A DNA stretch of 64,000 nt from NCBI GenBank assembly GCA_040751775.1, contig JBFMGD010000002.1, positions 1 to 64,000 on the forward strand. The letters run 5' to 3'. Both the position numbers and the translations under genes were made by a program. Numbering within the stretch: the stretch's first letter is position 1; each line of letters opens with the position of its first letter. Source of the DNA: JBFMGD01 sp040751775 (lineage in GTDB: Bacteria; Bacillota; Dethiobacteria; DTU022). Below are positions 33,759 through 41,800 of the stretch, piece after piece. The notes under the pieces were generated by a model. The model saw nothing but the letters and a program-made list of their open reading frames with translations, had not been told where the DNA came from and did not search any database.

Positions 33759-34961
33759 GTGGCGAAGAAGAAATTTGAGCGGACGAAGCCTCACGTTAAC
33801 GTGGGGACCATTGGTCATGTGGACCACGGCAAGACGACGCTGACGGCGGCGATCACGTATTGTTTATCGAGTGCGGGTTTTGCTCAGAAGACATCATTTG
33901 ACGAGATTGACAAAGCGCCGGAAGAGCGGGAGCGCGGGATCACCATTGCGACGGCGCACGTGGAGTATGAGACGGAGAACCGGCACTACGCGCATGTAGA
34001 CTGCCCGGGTCATGCCGACTACGTCAAGAACATGATTACCGGCGCGGCTCAGATGGACGGGGCGGTGTTGGTGGTATCGGCGGCTGACGGGCCGATGCCG
34101 CAGACGCGGGAGCATATTGTGCTGGCTCGCCAGGTAGGTGTGCCCTACATTGTAGTATTCTTAAACAAAGCGGATATGGTTGACGATGAAGAGCTATTGG
34201 AACTGGTTGAAATGGAAGTGCGCGATCTCTTATCGGAATATGAATTCCCCGGGGATGACACCCCGGTTGTGACCGGTTCGGCCTTGAAAGCGCTTGAATG
34301 CGGTTGCGGCTCCCGGGAATGCGCAGCCTGCAGCAAGATCTGGGAGTTAATGGACGCGATTGACAGCTACATTCCGCTGCCGGAGCGTGAGAAAGACAAA
34401 CCGTTCTTGATGCCGATTGAAGACGTATTCTCAATTACCGGCCGGGGCACCGTTGTAACGGGCCGTGTTGAGCGGGGCACGATCAAGGTTAGCGATGAAG
34501 TTGAGATTGTTGGTTTCCAGGAGCGGTCGCGTAAAGTGGTGGCCACGGGAGTGGAAATGTTCCGGAAACTCTTGGACCAGGCGGAAGCCGGGGATAACAT
34601 TGGGGTATTGCTGCGTGGTGTGGATCGGGATTCGGTTGAGCGGGGCCAGGTGCTGGCGAAGCCGGGTTCGATCAACCCGCATACGCGGTTTACAGCCAAA
34701 GTGTATGTTTTAAAGAAAGAAGAAGGCGGGCGGCACACGCCGTTTTTCCAGGGCTACCGGCCGCAGTTCTACTTCCGCACTACTGACGTAACCGGCAGGA
34801 TGGAGCTGCCCGAGGGTGTGGAGATGGTGATGCCGGGTGATAATATCAATATGGAAATTGAGTTGATTACACCGATCGCCACTGAAGAGGGCTTGCGCTT
34901 CGCGATCCGTGAAGGCGGCCGCACCGTCGGCGCCGGCGTCGTCACCGGGGTGGTCAAGTAA
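33759..34961 (+). CDS. tuf: Elongation factor Tu (copy 1)
   Basis: A 400-residue GTPase that brings aminoacyl-tRNA to the ribosome. The GTP motifs GHVDHGKT (20-27), DCPGH (81-85) and NKAD (136-139) are all present. The GTG at 33759 gives VAKKKFERTK and follows GGAGGTG by nine bases; upstream in-frame starts would cover that site. It has a CxC-x4-CxxC cysteine group (C181, C183, C188, C191) in the G domain, seen in some Clostridia. By eye the gene is the same as copy 2 at 49962 from 33743 to 34964. It lies between the tRNAs and rpmG. Confidence 0.97.
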   Translation: MAKKKFERTKPHVNVGTIGHVDHGKTTLTAAITYCLSSAGFAQKTSFDEIDKAPEERERGITIATAHVEYETENRHYAHVDCPGHADYVKNMITGAAQMDGAVLVVSAADGPMPQTREHIVLARQVGVPYIVVFLNKADMVDDEELLELVEMEVRDLLSEYEFPGDDTPVVTGSALKALECGCGSRECAACSKIWELMDAIDSYIPLPEREKDKPFLMPIEDVFSITGRGTVVTGRVERGTIKVSDEVEIVGFQERSRKVVATGVEMFRKLLDQAEAGDNIGVLLRGVDRDSVERGQVLAKPGSINPHTRFTAKVYVLKKEEGGRHTPFFQGYRPQFYFRTTDVTGRMELPEGVEMVMPGDNINMEIELITPIATEEGLRFAIREGGRTVGAGVVTGVVK

Positions 34962-34975
34962 CAACCGTGTCATTT

Positions 34976-35003
34976 AGGGGCGGGAGTGAAAAACCCCGCC
35001 CCT
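34976..35003 (+). terminator. Probable terminator after tuf1
   Basis: AGGGGCGGG (34976-34984) pairs with CCCGCCCCT (34995-35003). The tail is only moderately T-rich, so it may be partial. It separates tuf1 from rpmG. Confidence 0.6.
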
Positions 35004-35015
35004 TCGTCATGTTTA

Positions 35016-35044
35016 TTGACATAATGGGTAGTTCTATGGTAAAT
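35016..35044 (+). promoter_or_regulatory. Candidate rpmG-secE-nusG promoter
   Basis: TTGACA (35016-35021) is exact; the -10 box at about 35039-35045 (GTAAATT) is weak. It lies between the tuf1 terminator and rpmG. Confidence 0.45.
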
Positions 35045-35087
35045 TTTTTAAGCCTGAATTTTTTAACCGGATAGGTGGGACATGATC

Positions 35088-35237
35088 ATGCGCGTAACAA
35101 TACACCTGGCCTGTACAAAATGCCAGGAAAGGAATTATTCCAGCCGCAAAAATAAAAAGAATAACCCTGATCGTTTGGAAACAAAAAAATATTGCTCCAG
35201 GTGTAATGAGCATACCGTGCACAAGGAAACGAAGTAA
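35088..35237 (+). CDS. rpmG: 50S ribosomal protein L33 (zinc type)
   Basis: A 49-residue protein, too short for most gene callers, starting MRVTIHLACTKCQERNY. It has the zinc ribbon C9, C12, C36 and C39, so it is the zinc-binding L33 form. The ATG at 35088 is chosen over the in-frame ATG at 35082 because AGGTGG lies at normal distance from it. It stands at the head of rpmG-secE-nusG, the usual order in Firmicutes. Confidence 0.93.
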   Translation: MRVTIHLACTKCQERNYSSRKNKKNNPDRLETKKYCSRCNEHTVHKETK

Positions 35238-35293
35238 CCTAATATATTATTGGCATAATCATTTCGGTTATTTTGGAGAGAGGTAGAACGCTG

Positions 35294-35485
35294 GTGAAAT
35301 TTTTGAAACGATTTGGGAAATACCTGCATGATATTAGAGTTGAGCTTAAGAAAGTGCACTGGCCTACGCGGCGTGAATTTGTTGTTTTTACCGGTATTGT
35401 TCTGGTGACGGTCCTGGTAATCGGTATTTTCTTTTGGGGGCTGGACAGCGTTTTCCTGGCTGTTTTGCAGCTGATTATTCGTTAA
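35294..35485 (+). CDS. secE: Preprotein translocase subunit SecE
   Basis: A 63-residue single-span membrane protein of the Sec translocon. The cytoplasmic amphipathic part VELKKVHWPTRREF is the conserved SecE signature, followed by one hydrophobic helix of about 20 residues. The GTG at 35294 follows GAGAGAGGT; a TTG at 35273 would add seven residues. It is between rpmG and nusG, as in most bacteria, and works with SecY, encoded at 60509. Confidence 0.92.
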   Translation: MKFLKRFGKYLHDIRVELKKVHWPTRREFVVFTGIVLVTVLVIGIFFWGLDSVFLAVLQLIIR

Positions 35486-35498
35486 AGGGAAAGGTTTT

Positions 35499-36092
35499 TT
35501 GAAGAAGGAGTGTGACCAGGGAGATTCTATTTCCCGTGTTATGAGCACAGAGACTGAAGTAACTGAAATTAAAAGTTGGTATGTCATTCACACCTATGCC
35601 GGCTATGAGAAACGGGTTAAGACAAACCTCGAGCGTCGGGTAGAATCCATGGATATGAAGGACAAAATATTTCGGATTCTGGTTCCGACCGAAAAAGAGA
35701 TTACCGGCAAGGGCGGCCAGCGGAAAACTATCGAAAAAAAAGTTTTTCCGGGCTATGTTCTGGTTGAGATGATCATGGAAGACGATTCATGGTACGTAGT
35801 CCGTAACACACCGGGTGTGACCGGTTTTGTTGGCCCCGGCTCTAAACCGATTCCCTTAAGTGATAAAGAGATTAATCTGATTATGCGGCAGATGGGACTG
35901 GGCACTGAAGGGAAACCGCGTATTGATTTTGACCTTAAACAGGTAATTCGTGTTATAAACGGACCATTTAAAAATTTTGAGGGTACTGTTGAAGAAATTA
36001 ACCGGGAAAAGGGAACTTTAAAGGTACACGTTTCCATGTTCGGCCGGGAAACGCCTGTAGAGCTGGAATTTCATCAGGTAGAAAAGTATTAA
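35499..36092 (+). CDS. nusG: Transcription termination/antitermination protein NusG
   Basis: A 197-residue NusG with the NGN domain (SWYVIHTYAGYEKRV at about 27-41) and the C-terminal KOW domain (GPFKNFEGTVEEINREKG). The TTG at 35499 is the best start with AAAGG upstream; an ATG at 35541 would remove 14 residues and lacks a ribosome binding site, yet would give a length nearer the family mean. It follows secE by 13 bases and precedes the rplK operon after 154 bases, where only repeat-like purine-rich sequence is seen. Confidence 0.92.
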   Translation: MKKECDQGDSISRVMSTETEVTEIKSWYVIHTYAGYEKRVKTNLERRVESMDMKDKIFRILVPTEKEITGKGGQRKTIEKKVFPGYVLVEMIMEDDSWYVVRNTPGVTGFVGPGSKPIPLSDKEINLIMRQMGLGTEGKPRIDFDLKQVIRVINGPFKNFEGTVEEINREKGTLKVHVSMFGRETPVELEFHQVEKY

Positions 36093-36246
36093 ATAGGTAA
36101 CTGCTTAGGAGTCAGAAGTGAGAGCAAGAACCGGCAGCAGCGAATAAGGCGAAAAGCTTCCGTAAGCGTAGCAAAGCGTATACAAGCTGTTTGAGTAGTA
36201 ACTAAAATAATTAGCTCTGCTGTTAACTGGCAAGGAGGTTGGATTA

Positions 36247-36678
36247 ATGGCCAAGAAAAAGAAAGTGATCGGCAATGCAAAACTGCAAATTCCTGCTGCG
36301 AAAGCGACACCGGCTCCACCGGTCGGACCGGCTTTGGGTCAGCACGGAGTCAATATCATGGCGTTTTGTAAAGAATTCAATGAACGGACTGCTGCGGATG
36401 CGGGCCTGATTATTCCGGTGGAGATTACCATTTATGAAGACCGATCGTTCTCCTTTATTACCAAGACTCCCCCGGCGGCGGTTCTTTTAAAAAAAGAGTT
36501 GGGTCTGGATAAGGGATCCGGAGAACCGAGCAAGGTGAAGATAGCCACTATCTCCCGAAACAAGGTCAGGGAAATAGCCAAGCAAAAAATGGAAGATTTA
36601 AACGCCAATGATCTGGAAGCGGCTTCGCGGATTATTGAAGGTACGGCACGTAGCATGGGCATAGTAGTCGAAGGATAA
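36247..36678 (+). CDS. rplK: 50S ribosomal protein L11
   Basis: A 143-residue protein of the ribosomal GTPase-associated centre. The proline-rich APPVGPALGQHGVNIMAF segment at about 24-41, the site of thiopeptide action, is normal. The C-terminal RNA-binding domain has GTARSMGI. A CAAGGAGGT site precedes the ATG. It starts the rplK-rplA pair, after a spacer of about 150 bases that contains the word GTCAGAAGTGAGAGCAAG. Confidence 0.96.
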   Translation: MAKKKKVIGNAKLQIPAAKATPAPPVGPALGQHGVNIMAFCKEFNERTAADAGLIIPVEITIYEDRSFSFITKTPPAAVLLKKELGLDKGSGEPSKVKIATISRNKVREIAKQKMEDLNANDLEAASRIIEGTARSMGIVVEG

Positions 36679-36767
36679 TTAAAGCTCAGAATCCAGAATC
36701 GGGAAGAAGTTTTTCAAATCAGTGGGAGAGCGATAAACGCTCGCCAAAACCACAGGAGGTAGAAAAG

Positions 36768-37472
36768 ATGGCGGATCGAGGCAAAAAGTACCAGGACGCC
36801 CGCAAGGAAATTGACCGGAACACGCAGTACGAACCCGAGGAAGCGCTTGAACTGGTTAAGAAGTTGAGTAAAGCCACTTTTGACGAGACCGTTGAGTTGG
36901 CGGTCCGGTTGGGTGTAAACCCGAAACATGCCGATCAGCAGGTTCGCGGAGGTGTAGTTTTACCCCACGGTACCGGTAAGGCAGTGCGGGTCTTAGTTTT
37001 CGCCAAGGGTGAAAAAATAAGGGAAGCTGAAAACGCGGGGGCCGATGTGGTTGGCGGAGACGAGCTTGCCGCCAAAATCCAGGAGGGTTGGCTTGATTTT
37101 GATATCGCGGTCGCGACCCCTGACATGATGGGCGCGGTAGGGAAATTGGGTAAGATACTGGGACCGCGGGGCATGATGCCCAACCCCAAAAGCGGTACGG
37201 TGACATTTGATTTGCAAAGGGCGATTGGCGAAATCAAAGCCGGTAAGGTTGAATTTCGAACCGATAAAGCCGGAAACATCCATGTTCCCCTCGGTAAGGT
37301 ATCTTTTACACTGGAGAAGCTGCAGGAAAACCTGTATGCTGTAATTGAGGCGCTGATTAAGGCTAAACCGCCGGCGGCCAAGGGCCAGTATGTTAAGTCT
37401 GTAACCGTGAGTTCAACGATGGGCCCGGGAGTTAAAATTAGCCCCCAAAAGGCAACTGCTCTGGGGAAATAA
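36768..37472 (+). CDS. rplA: 50S ribosomal protein L1
   Basis: A 234-residue protein that forms the L1 stalk near the E site and in many bacteria represses its own operon. The signature around residues 120-140 (MGAVGKLGKILGPRGMMP) is complete, as is the C-terminal SSTMGPGVKIS. An ACAGGAGGTAG site precedes the ATG. The 90-base spacer after rplK carries CAGAATCCAGAATC, another repeat-like word. It is followed by the L10 leader. Confidence 0.96.
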   Translation: MADRGKKYQDARKEIDRNTQYEPEEALELVKKLSKATFDETVELAVRLGVNPKHADQQVRGGVVLPHGTGKAVRVLVFAKGEKIREAENAGADVVGGDELAAKIQEGWLDFDIAVATPDMMGAVGKLGKILGPRGMMPNPKSGTVTFDLQRAIGEIKAGKVEFRTDKAGNIHVPLGKVSFTLEKLQENLYAVIEALIKAKPPAAKGQYVKSVTVSSTMGPGVKISPQKATALGK

Positions 37473-37499
37473 GCAGATATAATAAAATGATTGAATAGT

Positions 37500-37615
37500 A
37501 TTCCGTAGACAGCAGGTACCCCGGTTTAATGGCCGTCCGGCCGCCTGCCCAGGAAAGCGCTAATCCATTTTTCTTTAACTGGGGGAAAGGGGCTTTCCAT
37601 TGCGGAAAGCCCTTT
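37500..37615 (+). promoter_or_regulatory. L10(L12)4-binding leader with attenuator
   Basis: The 180-base gap before rplJ has the typical L10 leader words: CGTAGACAGCAGGTACC (37504-37520), GGCCGTCCGGCC, then GCCTGCCCAGGA. A terminator-like hairpin follows: GGGCTTTCC (37590-37598) with GGAAAGCCC (37604-37612) and TTT. The L10-L12 complex would bind and reduce rplJL expression. Confidence 0.75.
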
Positions 37616-37651
37616 AGATTTATATTTTACCCAAACAAGGAGGTGAATCGT

Positions 37652-38176
37652 TTGATTACCAGAAAGGAAAAAGAGAAGCTGGTTGAGCAGATCGCCCACG
37701 AGCTGGATCAGGCCGAGTTGATCATTGCCACTGATTACCGGGGGCTTACTGTAGCCGGCATCAGCAACCTGCGGCGCCGTTTGAGGGCGGAACAGTGCCA
37801 TTACAAGGTTACAAAAAACACGCTGACCCGGCTGGCTTGCCGAAAAATCGGTTTGGAAGTACTGGACCCGCTTTTGGAAGGCCCTACCGCGCTTGCTTTT
37901 ACCAGCGGCGATCCTGTGGCCGCCGCGCAGGTATTTTTAAAATTCGCCAAGGAATATGAAGCTCTTTCCGTAAAAGGTGGACTCCTCGCCGGACAGCTGC
38001 TCCAGCCGGAGCAGGTGAAAGCGCTGGGAGAAATTCCACCGCGCGAAGTGCTTCTGGCCCAGGTTTGCAGCGGTTTCCAGGCACCGATTTATGGATTGGC
38101 CAGCGTGCTTCACGCAAACCTGAGGCAGTTGGTTTACGCGTTTGAGGCTGTCCGTAAATTAAAAGAGTCCGCCTAA
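37652..38176 (+). CDS. rplJ: 50S ribosomal protein L10
   Basis: A 174-residue stalk base protein that binds L7/L12 dimers through its C-terminal helix. It begins LITRKEKEKLVEQI; the TDYRGLTV segment is typical. The TTG at 37652 follows AAGGAGGTGAAT at normal spacing, while a longer reading from 37529 would run through the leader hairpin and is rejected. It forms a pair with rplL, under control of the L10 leader. Confidence 0.95.
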   Translation: MITRKEKEKLVEQIAHELDQAELIIATDYRGLTVAGISNLRRRLRAEQCHYKVTKNTLTRLACRKIGLEVLDPLLEGPTALAFTSGDPVAAAQVFLKFAKEYEALSVKGGLLAGQLLQPEQVKALGEIPPREVLLAQVCSGFQAPIYGLASVLHANLRQLVYAFEAVRKLKESA

Positions 38177-38207
38177 AAATATTAAACTATGAAAAGGAGC
38201 TGTCAGC

Positions 38208-38579
38208 ATGTCAAAAGTGAATGAAATTTTGGAAATCGTAAAAGGGATGACCGTCTTGGAGCTATCGGAACTGGTCAAAGCCCTTGAAGAAGAGTTCGGG
38301 GTTTCAGCGGCTCCAATAGCAGTTGCCGGTCCTGCTGCTGTTGTTGAAGCAGCCCCTGAAGAAGAAAAGGATGAGTTTGATGTGATCCTTACCGGTTCCG
38401 GTGAAAAGAAAATCCAGGTGATCAAGGTAGTGCGTGAACTAACAGGTCTCGGTCTTAAAGAAGCAAAGGATCTCGTCGACGGCGCTCCGAACCCGGTTAA
38501 AGAAAAGATCGGCAAAGAAGAGGCCGAAGCGATCAAAGCGAAAATCGAAGAAGCCGGTGGTTCAGTGGAGCTGAAGTAA
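38208..38579 (+). CDS. rplL: 50S ribosomal protein L7/L12
   Basis: A 123-residue stalk protein. The N-terminal dimer domain, an Ala/Pro hinge (VAGPAAVVEAAPEEE at about 39-53) and the C-terminal factor-binding domain (KIQVIKVVRELTGLGLKEAK) are all present. An AAAAGGAGCTG site precedes the ATG. It ends the rplJL unit and is followed by a perfect palindrome at 38611-38640 and then the rpoB promoter. Confidence 0.96.
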   Translation: MSKVNEILEIVKGMTVLELSELVKALEEEFGVSAAPIAVAGPAAVVEAAPEEEKDEFDVILTGSGEKKIQVIKVVRELTGLGLKEAKDLVDGAPNPVKEKIGKEEAEAIKAKIEEAGGSVELK

Positions 38580-38610
38580 AGCCGGTAACAGAGGTACAAG
38601 TGATTTATTT

Positions 38611-38640
38611 GCAGGGGCACGGCTATGACCGTGCCCCTGC
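38611..38640. repeat. Perfect GGGGCACGG palindrome after rplL
   Basis: GCAGGGGCACGG (38611-38622) and CCGTGCCCCTGC (38629-38640) form a 12-pair stem with a six-base loop CTATGA. No T-run follows. It shares the GGGGCACGG word and TATG loop with the element at 13607-13628, so it may be a dispersed repeat that also weakens read-through into rpoB. Confidence 0.8.
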
Positions 38641-38703
38641 GCATTGTCTAAACCAGGCCGACTTTCGGCGGCAAGCTTTTCTGAGGATTCTATTTTTTTG
38701 TTA

Positions 38704-38732
38704 TTGACACTCACTTATACTTATGGTATTAT
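38704..38732 (+). promoter_or_regulatory. rpoB-rpoC promoter
   Basis: TTGACA (38704-38709) and TATTAT (38727-38732) are 17 bases apart in the 306-base gap after rplL. A leader of about 145 bases follows before the rpoB ATG; I see no named RNA motif in it. So rpoBC has its own strong promoter. Confidence 0.85.
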
Positions 38733-38885
38733 TCTTAGATGTCTAGTGTTGCCACCAATGATGCTGCGCTCGACGCAGTCTTCCGAATAATTGTATATCC
38801 AAGAGGAAACAATATTAGAATGGCTCTCTATTATTTCAATAAGCCTTACCAATCATAACCAGAGTTAGGGGAGTGATTTTTTTTC

Positions 38886-41800
38886 ATGTCTACAAGTGTA
38901 GCGGCAGGCAGAAGGGAAAGGCGTACTTATGCCCGGATTAACGAGGTTTTGGAACTTCCCGACTTAATTGAAGTCCAACGCAGTTCATACGAATGGTTTA
39001 TGAACCACGGCCTCAGGGAAACTTTTCGGGATATCTCCCCCATTCAGGATTTTACCGGTAACCTTGTCTTGGAATTTTTTGATTATAGCCTGGGAGAGCC
39101 TAAATACTCTGTTGATGACTGCAAGGAGCGCGATGCCACCTATGCTGTGCCGCTTAAGGTCAAAGTTCGCCTGATCCACCAGGAAACGGGTGAGGTGAAA
39201 GAACAAGAAGTATTTATGGGTGATTTCCCCAAGATGACCGAAAACGGCACCTTTATTATTAACGGCGCGGAGCGGGTTATCGTGAGCCAGCTGGTGCGTT
39301 CTCCCGGTGTCTATTTCGATAAACAGCCGGATCCGACCGGAGCTACCGGAAAAGAGTTAATTAGTGCGACGATTATTCCGAACCGCGGTACCTGGCTGGA
39401 ATTTGAAAGCGATATCAACGACGGCATCTATGTTCGGGTTGACCGGACCCGCAAAATTCCGGTGACAGTACTGTTAAGAGCGATCGGGCATGGCGGCAAC
39501 CAGGATATCTTGAACCTCTTCGATCATGATCCTCGTATCTTAGGCTTACTGGAGAAAGATCATACCGATTCTGTTCATGCCGCTTTGCTTGAAATCTACA
39601 AACGGCTGCGGCCCGGTGAACCGCTCAACGTGGACAACGCCCGCAACCTCTTTGATTCACTCTTTTTTGACAGCAAGCGTTACGACTTTGCCAATGTGGG
39701 CCGGTATAAAGTAAACAAGAAGCTCTCTTTATTGAACCGGCTGAACAATAAACAGTTGGCCGAAGATATAACTGACCCTGCCTCTGGCGAAGTCCTCTTT
39801 ACCAAGGGGACAGTTGTTGATGAAGGTGCGATCCGCAGGATGCAGGAATATAACGTAAAAAACGCGCGTATCGCCAACCAGGACGGTGTCTGCCTGGTCA
39901 TCAGCAACGGTATCGTCAGCCTGGATGAAAAACATCTCGTGGCTCAAGATATCATCGCTACTGTTAGTTATATGCTCAATTTACTGGACGGTATCGGCCA
40001 GATCGATGATATCGACCATCTCGGCAACCGGCGATTGCGCAGTGTTGGAGAGCTGTTGCAAAACCAGTTCCGGATCGGGTTGTCCCGCATGGAGCGTGTC
40101 GTGCGCGAACGCATGACTATACAGGATGTGGAGGCGATTACGCCTCAGGCACTGATTAATATTCGTCCAGTGATCGCCGCGATAAAAGAGTTTTTCGGCA
40201 GCAGCCAACTGTCGCAGTTTATGGACCAGACCAACCCTTTGGCCGAGCTGACTCATAAGCGCCGGCTCAGCGCTTTAGGTCCGGGGGGGTTAAGCCGGGA
40301 ACGGGCCGGCTTCGAGGTGCGGGATGTGCATCACTCCCACTATGGACGGGTCTGCCCGATTGAAACACCGGAAGGCCCGAATATCGGGTTGATCGGATCC
40401 TTGAGCACGTATGCCCGTATCAACGAGTACGGTTTTATTGAAACACCGTACCGTAAAGTAAATAAAAGTGAAGGCCGGGTTACCTCGGAAATTGTATACC
40501 TGACCGCTGACGATGAAGACAAATATGTAATTGCCCAGGCCAACGCCGAGTTGGATGATGAAGGCTTTTTTATCAGCAACCGGGTTGTCTGCCGTTACCA
40601 GTATGATACCGTGCTGCGGCACCCGCGTGAAGTTGAATTCATGGACGTTTCACCGAAACAGTTGGTTAGTGTGGCGACGGCTTTAATTCCATTTTTAGAA
40701 AACGATGACGCCAACCGCGCCCTCATGGGGTCGAACATGCAGCGCCAGGCGGTGCCGCTGCTACAGACTGAAGCGCCCCTGGTCGGCACCGGCCTGGAGT
40801 ATAAAGCGGCCAAAGATTCCGGTGCTGTAGTCGTCTGTCTGCAAGATGGTTTGGTGGCCCGGGTAACCAGTGACGAAATAGTGATTAAACGCGACAAAGA
40901 CACCGCCGGGCCCAACCGGCGCATTAACGGACGGACCGGTGAAAGGATTGAAATCGGCAGGCATGCGGGCCTGGCGGTCGGGGCGGACATATATGTCCTG
41001 CAAAAGTTTAAACGATCCAACCAGGGGACCTGCGTCAACCAGCACCCGATCGTGCACCATGGCCAGGCGGTTAAAGCGGGCGAAATTATTGCCGATGGTT
41101 CTTGCACGAACCAGGGGGAAATGGCCCTGGGCCGCAATGTCCTTGCGGCCTTTATTCCCTGGGAGGGTTACAATTATGAGGATGCTATTCTCTTAAGCGA
41201 GAAACTGGTGAAAGAAGATGTCTTTACTTCCATTCACATCGAGGAATATGAATCAGAAGCCCGCGATACCAAGTTGGGTCCCGAAGAGATCACCCGTGAC
41301 ATTCCCAATGTCGGTGAAGAGGCCCTCCGGGATCTGGACGGCCGGGGGATCATTCGTATCGGCGCCGAAGTCAGGGCCGGTGACATTCTGGTCGGCAAGG
41401 TCACACCCAAGGGTGAAACAGAATTAACGGCTGAAGAGCGCTTGCTGCGGGCTATTTTTGGCGAAAAAGCGCGTGAGGTCAGGGATACATCGCTGCGGGT
41501 GCCGCACGGTGAATCCGGCATAGTGGTGGATGTTAAAGTATTCAGCCGGGAGGATGGAGACGAACTGTCCCCCGGGGTCAACCAACTGGTCCGGGTATAC
41601 GTGGCCCAGAAACGTAAAATTTCCGAGGGTGACAAAATGGCGGGCCGCCATGGTAACAAGGGCGTCATCGCCCGGATCCTGCCGGAAGAAGATATGCCCT
41701 TTATGCCGGACGGCACGCCGGTGGAAATCGTGCTTAACCCCCTGGGAGTGCCTTCCCGGATGAACATCGGACAGGTTTTGGAAACCCATCTGGGCTGGGC

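Noticed and set aside
37529..37651. Longer N terminus for L10
   Set aside because: It would read through the L10 leader and its hairpin; AAGGAGGTGAAT points to the TTG at 37652.
38611..38640. The rplL palindrome as a standard terminator
   Set aside because: It has no T-run on either side, and the same word is found elsewhere, so it is listed as a repeat.
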